The notes under the pieces: generated by a model
The model's database searches: none
What the model was told of the DNA's origin: nothing
What the model saw: only the letters and a program-made list of their open reading frames with translations
Shown here: positions 31,445-40,184 of the stretch, piece after piece
Numbering within the stretch: position 1 is the stretch's first letter
How the letters are laid out: the number at the start of each line of letters is the position of its first letter
DNA from: an uncultured Alphaproteobacteria bacterium
GTDB taxonomy: Bacteria; Pseudomonadota; Alphaproteobacteria; Rhodobacterales; Rhodobacteraceae
DNA: 44,645 nucleotides
Assembly (NCBI GenBank): GCA_902611475.1
Contig: CACLZW010000012.1
Location: forward strand, 1-44,645
Reading direction: 5' to 3'
Translations under genes and position numbers: made by a program

Positions 31445-32524
31445 TTATTTTTTTCTTACCTCAACAATTTCTAAGCCTTTCATTATTGGACCGTTCTTAT
31501 GAAAAAGTAAGCGAGCTATAATGGTTGCTGCACACCTAGTCTCATTCTCACTGGATATAACCGGCAACCCACATTCCCCAACTAAAGTACCAGTAAAATT
31601 GTCTTGTACCATCATTATTTTTTGACCTTCTCTGGTCATAAAAATTATCTCTTTACGTTCTAGGTCATAGCCCATAAAACCGGAAAAGACGACTTTAATA
31701 CCATTTAATTCGTCGAAGTTAACTCTATATTTTTCTGACCGCGCTATCTCACTTTTTAATCTTCCAACCTCATTTCTATGTTCTTTCTTTAAATCTAGTA
31801 TTAGCTTCTTGTAATTGTCATTGCTATCAGTCTCAGAACTACTAATACTATTTAGTTGGATTTGTTGATTTGACTCATAGCCTTCGATAAGCATTTTTTG
31901 AGTAGTAAGCTGTTCATTGAGTGAAACTATTTTCTGCTTCAGTTCTTCCGACCTTTCTAATAATTTTTCCTTATCAGGAACGCTTTTTACTTGTTCTATT
32001 AAACTTCTATTTTTTTCCTTTAAATTATTTAATGCGCTTTCCAATTTGCTTTTTTCTAGAGCCACTTCATCAATAGCACTAACCTTTTCTTTCAACTGCT
32101 CGTTTTCGTTTTTAAGTAGTTCCAGCTCACTTTTCGTTTTTCCTTTTTTATTTTCAGCTAATTTTTTTTTATTTTTTTGGTCTACCAGTTCAATTTTGAG
32201 CTTTTCAATACTTTGCTTAAGTTTTTCTTTATCCACTTGCAGACTCTTTCTAGCCATTTCTAATTTAGATAATTCTTGACTGCTATCGAGCAACGATTTT
32301 TCAGCATTCAGCAGTTTAGAGGTCACCTCTTCAAGCTGTCGATTTGCAAGCATCTTTCTGTTTTTACTTTGAATATCATCACTTATTTTTTCCAGATTAA
32401 TCGGTAGTAGACCTGATTTCACTAATGCAGCTATTATTTCACCGGAATAAAGTGTTAAACTAAAAAACGTAGCTCCTACGATCAACAGCACTGTCCGATT
32501 TCTTCTTGAGTTTTTTGAGGCCAT
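31445..32524 (-). CDS. Hypothetical single-pass membrane protein with long coiled coil, 359 aa
   Basis: I do not recognise this protein. A basic N-terminus leads into a membrane helix (about 11-33), then a heptad-rich coiled coil of about 200 residues (45-250) and a compact C-terminal domain (about 270-359) with GIKVVFSGFMGYDLERKEII and VGECGLPVISSENETRCAATI, holding two cysteines. The topology suggests an inner-membrane anchor with a periplasmic rod and head. It lies directly upstream of the transglycosylase gene (8 to 47 bases, depending on the start). GAGAG precedes the ATG. A cell-wall-related role is plausible, but nothing in the sequence fixes it. Confidence 0.6.
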   Translation of the reverse strand: MASKNSRRNRTVLLIVGATFFSLTLYSGEIIAALVKSGLLPINLEKISDDIQSKNRKMLANRQLEEVTSKLLNAEKSLLDSSQELSKLEMARKSLQVDKEKLKQSIEKLKIELVDQKNKKKLAENKKGKTKSELELLKNENEQLKEKVSAIDEVALEKSKLESALNNLKEKNRSLIEQVKSVPDKEKLLERSEELKQKIVSLNEQLTTQKMLIEGYESNQQIQLNSISSSETDSNDNYKKLILDLKKEHRNEVGRLKSEIARSEKYRVNFDELNGIKVVFSGFMGYDLERKEIIFMTREGQKIMMVQDNFTGTLVGECGLPVISSENETRCAATIIARLLFHKNGPIMKGLEIVEVRKK

Positions 32525-32565
32525 TTTTCTCTCGTAATGAAATAAGTTTGATGCTACAAAGACAA

Positions 32566-32595
32566 TTGATCATCTAATTAGCCTTTTTTTATAAC
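32566..32595 (+). promoter_or_regulatory. Possible housekeeping promoter of the his genes
   Basis: TTGATC (32566-32571) and TATAAC (32590-32595) are separated by 18 bases and lie 45 bases upstream of hisB. The -10 is fair, the -35 moderate. No attenuator or histidine-rich leader peptide is visible. Confidence 0.35.
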
Positions 32596-32640
32596 CTAAC
32601 GAAGTGGAAAATCAAAGCCAAAAAAATTAATGGTAAGCAA

Positions 32641-33225
32641 ATGCGGACTTCTACAATAGAAAGAATTACTAACGAAACCAAGGTTAATTTGGTTTTAGAC
32701 CTAGACGGTACCGGGAGAGGTAAAATTAAAACTAATATCCCGTTCTTTGATCATATGCTTGAACAACTTACTTTCCATTCTTCAGTTAACCTTGAATTAA
32801 ATGCACGAGGAGATGTCGATATTGATTTCCATCACTCCGTTGAGGATTGCGGTATTTGTTTGGGAAAGGCTTTTATGGAGGCTCTGGGGGATAAAAAAGG
32901 TATTAGTAGATATGGTTTTTTTTTACTTCCTATGGATGATGCCTTGATAAGAGTTGCTCTAGATTTTTCAGGACGGTCATTTCTCAGTTGGAAAGTGAAC
33001 TTTCCAACTAACAAAGTTGGCAATTTTGATCTAGAGCTTGTACGTGAGTTTTTCAACGCGTTCAGCACAAACTCAGGCGCCACACTCCATGTGGAGATGC
33101 TTGATGGTTTCAATTCACATCACATCTCAGAGGCCATTTTTAAGGCGATGGGTAAATCTATTAAAATGGCCATCGAAAAAAATAAAGGTGTGGAGATGAT
33201 ACCGTCTACGAAAGGAAGCTTGTAA
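32641..33225 (+). CDS. hisB: Imidazoleglycerol-phosphate dehydratase HisB
   Basis: A 194-aa single-function HisB, which dehydrates imidazole glycerol phosphate in histidine synthesis. The metal-binding motifs are present: FFDHMLEQLTFHS, FHHSVEDCGICLGKA and SHHISEAIFKAMG. There is no phosphatase domain, unlike enteric HisB. It heads the his run; hisH follows after three bases. The start is the ATG 32641. Confidence 0.95.
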   Translation: MRTSTIERITNETKVNLVLDLDGTGRGKIKTNIPFFDHMLEQLTFHSSVNLELNARGDVDIDFHHSVEDCGICLGKAFMEALGDKKGISRYGFFLLPMDDALIRVALDFSGRSFLSWKVNFPTNKVGNFDLELVREFFNAFSTNSGATLHVEMLDGFNSHHISEAIFKAMGKSIKMAIEKNKGVEMIPSTKGSL

Positions 33226-33228
33226 AAA

Positions 33229-33873
33229 ATGAACATTGCCATTGTCGATTATAGAAGTGGCAATCTGCATTCTGCTCTCAAAAGCTTCCAAGTCGCTGCA
33301 TCGAATTTTAAGAATGTTAGTGTTAAAATAACTTCTTGCTACAAAGATGTTCAAGTAGCCGATAAAGTAGTTTTACCAGGAGTTGGATCATTTTCTTTTT
33401 GCAAGTCAAAATTGCATGAAAACAACGACGTTTATAAATCTCTCATTGATATAGTAATAGAAAAGAAAAAGCCATTTCTCGGAATATGTGTTGGAATGCA
33501 ACTTCTTGCAACAACAGGACATGAGGGACAAAGGAATAATCCAGGTTTAAACTGGATTCGTGGTGAAGTGAAAAAAATTGATGTTGAACAAAATTTAAAA
33601 ATACCGCATATGGGTTGGAACAACCTTTTTTTTAGAAATTACCATCCAATATTTAATGGCATTAACACAAATGATCATTTCTATTTTGTTCATTCTTATG
33701 AATTTATTGCTTGTTCAGAGAATGATATAGTGGCCACTACAAGGCATGGAAAGAACATCGTAGCAGCTATAGCTAAAGAAAATATTATTGGTCTACAATT
33801 TCATCCTGAAAAAAGTCAAATTCCGGGACTAAAGATTATAAGCAATTTTATCGAATGGGATCCTCAACGTTAA
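33229..33873 (+). CDS. hisH: Imidazole glycerol phosphate synthase, glutaminase subunit HisH
   Basis: A 214-aa class I glutamine amidotransferase that feeds ammonia to HisF. The nucleophile Cys is in FLGICVGMQLL (about residue 85), and the His-Glu pair is in LQFHPEKSQ near the C-terminus; the oxyanion strand PGVGSFSFC precedes. Length is normal. It is followed by a DUF2147 gene on the opposite strand, then hisA 518 bases downstream, so the two parts of the his cluster probably need separate promoters. Confidence 0.95.
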   Translation: MNIAIVDYRSGNLHSALKSFQVAASNFKNVSVKITSCYKDVQVADKVVLPGVGSFSFCKSKLHENNDVYKSLIDIVIEKKKPFLGICVGMQLLATTGHEGQRNNPGLNWIRGEVKKIDVEQNLKIPHMGWNNLFFRNYHPIFNGINTNDHFYFVHSYEFIACSENDIVATTRHGKNIVAAIAKENIIGLQFHPEKSQIPGLKIISNFIEWDPQR

Positions 33874-33878
33874 CCAAC

Positions 33879-34286
33879 CTATTTCACTTTGCTCCATTCC
33901 TGTGCTTGACAAATAAACAAAACACATCCCGACACGCCGATTTTTTTCTTTGTCAGTATTTCCATTTTTGAATTATAGACTTTCCCATCACTGTAATCTT
34001 TTATTTTACCCCCTGAAAAGTTATTGTCTCCCTCTTTTTTCATATCCCAAACAACGTACTTACCCTTGTGTTCATAATTTTTTATCACTTTCCCATCTTT
34101 AGAAAAAGCCTTGATCAAAGTGCCGCATGTTAAGTTTTTATTATTTTTACATGCTCCAAATTTTACATGAGCCCAGCCTCCAGACTTTTTACTTGGCATA
34201 GTTTTGTATGTACCTGAAAACGCCCCCGCAAAAACATGAGAGCTGATCATAAAAAAAGCTAACATCGCTATGATTGTTTTAATCAT
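33879..34286 (-). CDS. Secreted DUF2147 protein
   Basis: A 135-aa protein with a signal peptide (about 1-21, ending HVFAGAF) and a DUF2147-type beta domain: FSGTYKTMPSKKSGGWAHVK, GKIKDYSDGKVYNSKMEI and a cysteine-containing end GVSGCVLFICQAQEW. Four cysteines may form disulfides in the periplasm. ATG 34286 with GGAG seven bases upstream is preferred over a GTG four codons earlier. It lies in reverse between hisH and hisA, an insertion that splits the his genes. Function of the family is unknown. Confidence 0.65.
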   Translation of the reverse strand: MIKTIIAMLAFFMISSHVFAGAFSGTYKTMPSKKSGGWAHVKFGACKNNKNLTCGTLIKAFSKDGKVIKNYEHKGKYVVWDMKKEGDNNFSGGKIKDYSDGKVYNSKMEILTKKKIGVSGCVLFICQAQEWSKVK

Positions 34287-34391
34287 TATTATCTCCACTA
34301 GAAAGTCTTTAAATCTTGTTAATAGATTAATTACATTATATTAAACTTACGGTGTCATTTTACTAGATAAACTTATATAAGGAAAGTTAAG

Positions 34392-35111
34392 TTGAATTTT
34401 TATCCAGCTATTGATCTAAAAGAAGGTCAATGTGTAAGACTGCAGCGAGGAGATCTAGACACTGCTATCGTTTACAATGATGATCCTATTGCTCAAGCGA
34501 AGATATTTCAAGAGGCAGGGTGTCATTGGTTACACATAGTAGACCTAGATGGAGCCGTTTCCGGGAGTAAGAAGAATGTAAAAACCATTGAAGAGATAAG
34601 AAGTTCTACCTCCCTAAAAATCCAAGTTGGTGGTGGGATAAGAAATCTGAAGGAAATAGAGTTCTGGAAGTCGAGGGGTATAGATCGTGTCATTTTAGGG
34701 ACTTTAGCCGTTTCTAACCCTTCAGTAGTTCAAGAAGCATGTAGACTATATGATGGCATCTTAATTGCGCTAGACTCCAGGTCAAATAAGGTCGCTACTT
34801 CAGGCTGGAAAACTACATCAAATAAAAATACTTTAGACTTGGCAAAAAGTTTCGAAGATTGTGGTGTCGACGCAATTATTTTTACCGATATAGATAGAGA
34901 TGGGTTAATGCAGGGATTGAATTCTAATGCTACAAAGAGACTGTCGGATAATGTAAGTATTCCCGTTATTGGGTCAGGAGGTATAAATGGCCCCGAAAAT
35001 CTTGAAAACGTAAAAAAAAATATTCCGAACTTAGAAGGGGTTATCGCTGGAAGAGCGATATATACTGGAGCTTTAAGAATTGAAGAGGCATTGAGAATTT
35101 TGAAGGATTAA
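34392..35111 (+). CDS. hisA: ProFAR isomerase HisA
   Basis: A 239-aa (beta-alpha)8-barrel that isomerises ProFAR to PRFAR. The N-terminal [16 protein letters not shown] holds the catalytic aspartate, [12 protein letters not shown] and [11 protein letters not shown] hold the phosphate and second acid sites, and [11 protein letters not shown] is near the end. The start is a TTG at 34392 behind AAGGAAAG; it gives the normal N-terminus for the family, and no ATG is available. hisF follows after one base. Confidence 0.95.
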   Translation: MNFYPAIDLKEGQCVRLQRGDLDTAIVYNDDPIAQAKIFQEAGCHWLHIVDLDGAVSGSKKNVKTIEEIRSSTSLKIQVGGGIRNLKEIEFWKSRGIDRVILGTLAVSNPSVVQEACRLYDGILIALDSRSNKVATSGWKTTSNKNTLDLAKSFEDCGVDAIIFTDIDRDGLMQGLNSNATKRLSDNVSIPVIGSGGINGPENLENVKKNIPNLEGVIAGRAIYTGALRIEEALRILKD

Positions 35112-35112
35112 A

Positions 35113-35877
35113 ATGTTAAAAACGCGTATAATACCCTGCTTGGATGTTAAAGATGGTAGGGTTGTCAAAGGAACAAATTTTATAAACCTGCGTGACGCTG
35201 GTGATCCTGTCGAAATAGCAAAAATTTACAATGATAAAGGTGCAGATGAGTTATGTTTTTTAGACATTTCAGCTTCCCAAGAAAATAGGAATACAACCTA
35301 CGAAATTGTAAAAAAAACAGCCGAACAATGCTTCATGCCTTTAACGGTTGGAGGAGGAGTACGACAAGAGTCTGAAGTTGAAAAGTTACTTAATCATGGT
35401 GCAGATAAAGTAAGTTTTAACAGTGCTGCCGTATCTAATCCTCAGTTGATATCTTTAGCTGCGTCTAAATTTGGTAGTCAATGCATCGTTGTAGCAATAG
35501 ACGCCAAATTTAGTGCGAGCATAAACGATTGGGAAGTTTTTACACATGGAGGGACTAGGTCTACCGGTATAAAAGTTAAAGAGTTTGCAAAATCTATGGA
35601 AGAAAACGGTGCTGGAGAGATTTTATTAACTTCAATGGATAAAGACGGTGTACAAGATGGATATGATATAAAGCTCCTAAAAACCATAACAGATCTTGTA
35701 AAGATACCGGTAATAGCATCAGGAGGTGCTGGCAAGGTAGAACATTTCCTTGAGGCTGTTAAATATGGTGGAGCATCAGCTTTGCTTGCTGCATCCGTTT
35801 TTCACTTTAACGAAATTTCTATATCGGAAGTAAAACAGTTTCTTAATAAATCTAACGTACCCATGAGGATGACATGA
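35113..35877 (+). CDS. hisF: Imidazole glycerol phosphate synthase, cyclase subunit HisF
   Basis: A 254-aa (beta-alpha)8-barrel that makes imidazole glycerol phosphate and AICAR. The two catalytic aspartates are in [14 protein letters not shown] (about residue 11) and VVAIDAKF (about 130); [16 protein letters not shown] and [14 protein letters not shown] are typical phosphate sites. It starts one base after hisA and overlaps hisE by four bases, showing tight coupling. Confidence 0.95.
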   Translation: MLKTRIIPCLDVKDGRVVKGTNFINLRDAGDPVEIAKIYNDKGADELCFLDISASQENRNTTYEIVKKTAEQCFMPLTVGGGVRQESEVEKLLNHGADKVSFNSAAVSNPQLISLAASKFGSQCIVVAIDAKFSASINDWEVFTHGGTRSTGIKVKEFAKSMEENGAGEILLTSMDKDGVQDGYDIKLLKTITDLVKIPVIASGGAGKVEHFLEAVKYGGASALLAASVFHFNEISISEVKQFLNKSNVPMRMT

Positions 35878-36194
35878 ACAAAATACTTGAAAGATTGGAT
35901 TTAACAATTCAAAGAAAAATAACTGAGTCTCCAAACAAATCACATACCGCAAAGCTGTTGAAGAAAGGAACAGAAAAATGTGCAGAAAAATTTGGCGAGG
36001 AGGCAATAGAACTTATTGTTGCCAGTGTAAAAAAGAAAAAAAAAGAGATTATTGGAGAGGCTGCTGATACTTTGTATCATATGTGCGTTTTGTTAAGATC
36101 AAAAAATATTTCTGTAAACGACGTATTGTCAGAGTTAGCGTCTAGAGAAGGCATATCCGGGATTGAAGAAAAAAGAAGAAGGAATTTAGAATGA
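35874..36194 (+). CDS. hisE: Phosphoribosyl-ATP pyrophosphatase HisE
   Basis: A 106-aa HisE, an alpha-helical NTP pyrophosphatase for the second step of histidine synthesis. The metal-binding motif [13 protein letters not shown] and the second acidic helix [15 protein letters not shown] are seen. It is separate from HisI, as in most Alphaproteobacteria. It overlaps hisF and the following PsiE-like gene by four bases each, so that gene is probably translated with the his genes. Confidence 0.93.
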   Translation: MNKILERLDLTIQRKITESPNKSHTAKLLKKGTEKCAEKFGEEAIELIVASVKKKKKEIIGEAADTLYHMCVLLRSKNISVNDVLSELASREGISGIEEKRRRNLE

Positions 36195-36583
36195 TAGAAG
36201 AAACCATAAAGATTACGGAAAAAGTACTTTTAACTTTAATCGGCATAGCAACTGTCTTTGCCACCGGTCAAGAAATTTATTATCTGATATTACAACAAAA
36301 GGTTCAATTAGCAGATCTCTTACTTCTTTTTATCTATACCGAGGTTTTGGGGATGGTAGCAATTTTTTACAAAAGTCGACGAATACCGATACTTCTACCT
36401 TTATTCATTGCGATTACCGCTCTTAGTCGTATGATAATCTTGCAGGGTAAAGGCTCTGATCCACAAAATCTCATGTACGAGGCTGGTGCGGTTCTTCTCC
36501 TTGCGATTGCATGTTTCATTGTAACACATAAAAATGTTTCTAGAGCAGAAGATTTTGATTTTAATAGTAAAAAAAGTAATTAA
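36191..36583 (+). CDS. PsiE-family membrane protein
   Basis: A 130-aa membrane protein with four hydrophobic stretches, resembling the phosphate-starvation-inducible PsiE family (LLLLFIYTEVLGMVAIFYKS, IPILLPLFIAITALSRMIIL). The function of the family is not settled. It overlaps hisE by four bases, so it is coexpressed with histidine genes here. The C-terminus is charged and disordered (NVSRAEDFDFNSKKSN). Confidence 0.7.
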   Translation: MIEETIKITEKVLLTLIGIATVFATGQEIYYLILQQKVQLADLLLLFIYTEVLGMVAIFYKSRRIPILLPLFIAITALSRMIILQGKGSDPQNLMYEAGAVLLLAIACFIVTHKNVSRAEDFDFNSKKSN

Positions 36584-36619
36584 TAATATATAGACTTTAA
36601 AACTAATGAGGGTATAAAA

Positions 36620-36724
36620 ATGGAAGGTAGTCTTGGCGCAATGTTTGTTTTTGTTTTTATTATTTGTATAGCTATTATTGCGTTGATTTTGGCTTTGGAA
36701 TCTCACAGGAAAAACAACGAATAA
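36620..36724 (+). CDS. Small membrane peptide, 34 aa
   Basis: A short reading frame starting at ATG 36620 behind GAGGG (8 bases away). The 34-aa product is a single hydrophobic helix (MFVFVFIICIAIIALILALE) with a short acidic/glycine N-terminus and a basic end (SHRKNNE). It lies between the PsiE-like gene and the glutathione peroxidase gene. The topology and ribosome-binding site support a real small membrane protein; function unknown. Confidence 0.5.
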   Translation: MEGSLGAMFVFVFIICIAIIALILALESHRKNNE

Positions 36725-36779
36725 TTTTCTCTTTACTTTTTAAAAATTAAATCTACTTGTACCTTTCCAGGTTACGAAT

Positions 36780-37310
36780 ATGAAATTATTACTGAAGGTC
36801 ATTATATTGTTTTTTTCAAGCGTCGCTCCGGCACTTACAGATGCAACTGAATTCTCATTTAAAAGTATAGATGGGGGCTCCTTGGATATAAGGTCGTATG
36901 AAGGTAAGGCGGTCTTGGTTACCAATACTGCTTCAAGATGTGGGTTTACAAACCAATATTCGCATTTAGAGAAACTACACAGAAGTTACAAAGAAAAAGG
37001 GCTAGTAGTTATTGCTGTACCATCGAACGATTTCAATCAGGAGCTGTCAAATAATTCTAAAGTCAAAGAGTTTTGTAATGTATCATTTGATCTCACTCTA
37101 CCCATTACAGAAATCACTTCGATTCGAGGCAAAAATGCGCACCCTTTTTACCGTTGGTTAAAAAAAGAACACAACTTTCAACCAAAATGGAACTTTTATA
37201 AAGTTTTATTGGACAAAAATGGACACTTCCACAGTAGTTTCAACTCGCTAACAAAACCTAATTCAACCAGTATACTGAAAGTGGTTGACGAAATACTAAA
37301 ACAACCTTAA
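36780..37310 (+). CDS. Glutathione peroxidase family protein, exported
   Basis: A 176-aa thiol peroxidase of the glutathione peroxidase family with an N-terminal signal peptide (about 1-21). The peroxidatic site is TASRCGFTNQYSHLEKL, with cysteine rather than selenocysteine; the second motif VIAVPSNDF and the tryptophan/asparagine site PKWNFYKVLLDKNG are also present. A Cys in EFCNVSF may be the resolving one, as in the thioredoxin-dependent type. Export would place it in the periplasm. It stands alone; nothing in the sequence shows its regulation. Confidence 0.88.
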   Translation: MKLLLKVIILFFSSVAPALTDATEFSFKSIDGGSLDIRSYEGKAVLVTNTASRCGFTNQYSHLEKLHRSYKEKGLVVIAVPSNDFNQELSNNSKVKEFCNVSFDLTLPITEITSIRGKNAHPFYRWLKKEHNFQPKWNFYKVLLDKNGHFHSSFNSLTKPNSTSILKVVDEILKQP

Positions 37311-37338
37311 TCATCTTAACAATAATTGGGAGATTAAG

Positions 37339-37422
37339 ATGAAACAAATTATTTTACTAGGTTCGTTAGGGTTATTATCTGCATGCTCATCTTTTGATGT
37401 GCCATTGATACCATTTATATAA
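37339..37422 (+). CDS. Tiny lipoprotein, 27 aa
   Basis: A short reading frame with GGGAGA eight bases before ATG 37339. The product is a minimal lipoprotein: MKQIILLGSLGLLSACSSFD with a lipobox LSAC, then only a few residues (VPLIPFI) after the modified cysteine region. Tiny lipoproteins of this kind occur in bacteria, such as the entericidins, and are often missed by annotation. It is followed by a terminator. Confidence 0.55.
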   Translation: MKQIILLGSLGLLSACSSFDVPLIPFI

Positions 37423-37451
37423 ACTCAAACAGACCTTCTTCTTAAAGAACG

Positions 37452-37480
37452 GGGGCTCTTTGAACCCCTAAAACTTTTTT
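37452..37480 (+). terminator. Rho-independent terminator after the small lipoprotein gene
   Basis: GGGGCTC (37452-37458) pairs with GAACCCC (37462-37468) apart from one C-A mismatch, with a three-base loop, followed six bases on by a run of six T's. It separates the peroxidase/lipoprotein genes from the mmsA operon. Confidence 0.55.
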
Positions 37481-37489
37481 ATTACATTT

Positions 37490-37511
37490 TATAGTTATTT
37501 GATAAACTATA
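37490..37511. promoter_or_regulatory. Inverted repeat before mmsA, possible operator
   Basis: TATAGTT (37490-37496) and AACTATA (37505-37511) form a perfect 7-bp inverted repeat with an 8-base centre, 28 bases before the mmsA ATG. It would overlap the promoter region and may bind a repressor of valine degradation. The regulator is not known from this window. Confidence 0.35.
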
Positions 37512-37539
37512 TTTTTCAGAGATATGATCGGAGGACTAA

Positions 37540-39039
37540 ATGAAAGCAATAGGCCACTTTATTAACGGCAAAGAAGTACCTGGGAAATCAAAAAAAAGTG
37601 GGCAGGTGTTTAATCCTGCTACCGGCGAGGTGCAAGCCGAAGTGGCTTATGCAACACGCGACGAGCTAAACGAAGCCGTCGAATTAGCTAGTGTAGCGCA
37701 GCTGAAATGGGCAGAGGTCAACCCTCAAAAGCGTGCGAGAGTTATAATGAGGTTTGTTGAATTACTTCATAGAGACATGGATAAATTGTCGGCACTATTA
37801 TCATCCGAACACGGTAAAACCTTACCGGATGCAGAAGGTGACATAATCAGAGGACTAGAAGTGGCTGAGTTCTGTATAGGAGCGCCACACCTTCTTAAGG
37901 GAGAATTCACAGATAGTGCGGGACCGGGAATTGATATGTATTCAATGCGACAGCCACTTGGCGTCGTTGCTGGTATTACTCCATTTAACTTCCCAGCCAT
38001 GATACCTATGTGGAAGTTTTGTCCTGCAATCGTCGCGGGTAATGCATTTATTCTTAAGCCATCTGAAAGAGATCCATCAGTGCCTATGGCTTTAGCCGAA
38101 TTACTATTAGAAGCAGGATTACCAGAAGGCATTTTGCAAGTCGTAAATGGGGATAAAGAGGTTGTAGACGCTATATTAGATAATGAAACAATACAAGCTG
38201 TTGGATTTGTGGGCAGCACACCAATCGCTGAATATATTTACACGAAAGGCTGTGCCAATGGAAAAAGAGTACAATGTTTCGCAGGTGCAAAAAATCATAT
38301 GCTAATTATGCCAGATGCAGACATGGATCAAGCAGCTGATGCACTGGTAGGAGCTGGATATGGAGCTGCTGGCGAGAGATGTATGGCCATCTCCGTAGCG
38401 GTACCTGTTGGAGAAAAAACAGCTGATAAATTAGTTGAAAAACTTATACCTAAAATAGAGTCTTTAAAAATCGGCCCCTACACGGCTGGTAAAGATATTG
38501 ATTTTGGTCCTGTAGTTACAAAAGAAGCACAAAATAAAATTTTGGGACTTGTTGATAAGGGAGTAGAACAAGGAGCATCTCTTAAAGTTGATGGAAGAAA
38601 TTTCAAAATGCAGGGTTATGAAAATGGATTTTTTGTGGGTGCGTGTCTTTTTGATAATGTTACAAAAGAAATGGAAATATATAAGCAAGAGATTTTTGGA
38701 CCTGTTCTCTCTACGGTACGAACTAAAAACTATGAGGAAGCTCTTGATCTTGTAAAAACGAATCAATACGGAAACGGGACTGCTATATTTACTCGAGATG
38801 GAGACACTGCTCGTGATTTCGCTAATAAAGTTAATGTTGGAATGGTGGGGGTGAATGTACCTATACCCGTTCCGCTAGCTTACCACACCTTCGGCGGCTG
38901 GAAAAAATCTGCTTTTGGAGATCTTAACCAACACGGGCCAGATGCCTTTCGTTTTTATACAAAAACAAAAACTGTCACGTCCCGATGGCCTACCGGCATA
39001 AAGGAGGGAGCGAGTTTTTCAATTCCGACAATGGAGTAA
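37540..39039 (+). CDS. mmsA: Methylmalonate-semialdehyde dehydrogenase (acylating) MmsA
   Basis: A 499-aa CoA-acylating aldehyde dehydrogenase that turns methylmalonate semialdehyde into propionyl-CoA, the last step of valine degradation. Seen: ITPFNFPAMIPMWKF, the NAD-binding VGFVGSTPIAEYI, the catalytic Cys281 in GAAGERCMAI, and the C-terminal GGWKKSAFGDLNQHG of the MmsA group. GGAGG stands before the ATG. First gene of a same-strand operon with the dehydrogenase, hydrolase and mmsB genes. Confidence 0.95.
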   Translation: MKAIGHFINGKEVPGKSKKSGQVFNPATGEVQAEVAYATRDELNEAVELASVAQLKWAEVNPQKRARVIMRFVELLHRDMDKLSALLSSEHGKTLPDAEGDIIRGLEVAEFCIGAPHLLKGEFTDSAGPGIDMYSMRQPLGVVAGITPFNFPAMIPMWKFCPAIVAGNAFILKPSERDPSVPMALAELLLEAGLPEGILQVVNGDKEVVDAILDNETIQAVGFVGSTPIAEYIYTKGCANGKRVQCFAGAKNHMLIMPDADMDQAADALVGAGYGAAGERCMAISVAVPVGEKTADKLVEKLIPKIESLKIGPYTAGKDIDFGPVVTKEAQNKILGLVDKGVEQGASLKVDGRNFKMQGYENGFFVGACLFDNVTKEMEIYKQEIFGPVLSTVRTKNYEEALDLVKTNQYGNGTAIFTRDGDTARDFANKVNVGMVGVNVPIPVPLAYHTFGGWKKSAFGDLNQHGPDAFRFYTKTKTVTSRWPTGIKEGASFSIPTME

Positions 39040-39042
39040 CTA

Positions 39043-40182
39043 GTGTATTTTTCTTTATCAGAAGAACAAAACATTCTCTATAACACGGCTAGGGAATTTG
39101 GTGAGGAAACTATTGCGCCAAATGCGATAGACTGGGAAAAGAAGGAAGAAATTCCTAGAAAACTTCTTAAGGAAGCTGGATCTTTGGGACTTGGAGGGAT
39201 TATTGTCTCTGAGGCAGATGGTGGCTCCGGAATGTCGCGCTTAGACGGAACGCTCGTATTTGAAGCTCTAGCAATGTCCTGCCCTTCCGTGTCTTCTTTT
39301 ATTTCAATTCACAATATGTCTGCATGGGTAATCTCAAAGAGAGGGGACCAAGCTTTAAAAGATAGATTTTTAAAGAACATTGTAAGCTTTGATGACGTTT
39401 GTTCATATTGTTTAACAGAACCTGGATCAGGATCAGATGCCGCTGCACTAAAAACAAAGGCTGCGATAACAAATGAGGGATATACCCTTAATGGATCAAA
39501 GTCATTTATATCCGGTGGGGGTTTTTCCGATTTATACGTTGTCCTGTGCAGGACTGGAGATCAAACACCGAACGGTATATCAATGGTCTTGGTTGAAAAT
39601 GGACAAAAAGGTCTAAGTTTCGGAAAAAAAGAGCAAAAAATGGGATGGAAAGCACAACCAACTGCAATCGTGCAATTTGACAACTGCTCAATTCCTGCTG
39701 CAAACCTTGTAGGTGAAGAAGGTGATGGTTTTAAATACGCTATGGAGGGTTTAGATGGGGGAAGGCTTAATATTGCCGCTGCCTCATTAGGCGGAGCGCA
39801 AAAGGCCTATGAAATTGCAAAATCATATTCAAAGGAAAGGTCAGCGTTTGGTAAACCTATCAGTAAATTTCAGTCTATAGAATTTAAATTGGCAGACATG
39901 GCAACACAACTCGAGGCGGCAAGACTTTTTTTGAGGAGCGCTGCTTGGAAGTTAGATAATTCAAAACCGGATGCAACTGTCTCTGTCGCAATGGCAAAGC
40001 GATTAGTTACCGATGTATCATTTGAAGTATCCAATACCGCCCTACAAATACTAGGTGGTTATGGCTATCTCGAGGAGTATGGAATAGAGAAAATAGTACG
40101 TGATCTTCGTGTTCATCAAATTTTAGAGGGAACAAATGAGATTATGAGAGTAATTATAGCAAGAGCCATTTTATCTGAGTAA
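39043..40182 (+). CDS. Acyl-CoA dehydrogenase (probably isobutyryl-CoA dehydrogenase)
   Basis: A 379-aa FAD-dependent acyl-CoA dehydrogenase. Family motifs: YCLTEPGSGSDAAALKTKA, the FAD-site SGGGFSDLYVV, RSAFGKPISKFQSIEFKLAD and the C-terminal ILEGTNEIMRVI containing the catalytic Glu (residue 362). In this operon it most likely oxidises isobutyryl-CoA to methacrylyl-CoA (or another branched substrate). Start is GTG 39043, three bases after the mmsA stop, with GGAG before it; the N-terminus MYFSLSEEQN is normal for the family. Confidence 0.9.
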   Translation: MYFSLSEEQNILYNTAREFGEETIAPNAIDWEKKEEIPRKLLKEAGSLGLGGIIVSEADGGSGMSRLDGTLVFEALAMSCPSVSSFISIHNMSAWVISKRGDQALKDRFLKNIVSFDDVCSYCLTEPGSGSDAAALKTKAAITNEGYTLNGSKSFISGGGFSDLYVVLCRTGDQTPNGISMVLVENGQKGLSFGKKEQKMGWKAQPTAIVQFDNCSIPAANLVGEEGDGFKYAMEGLDGGRLNIAAASLGGAQKAYEIAKSYSKERSAFGKPISKFQSIEFKLADMATQLEAARLFLRSAAWKLDNSKPDATVSVAMAKRLVTDVSFEVSNTALQILGGYGYLEEYGIEKIVRDLRVHQILEGTNEIMRVIIARAILSE

Positions 40183-40184
40183 AA

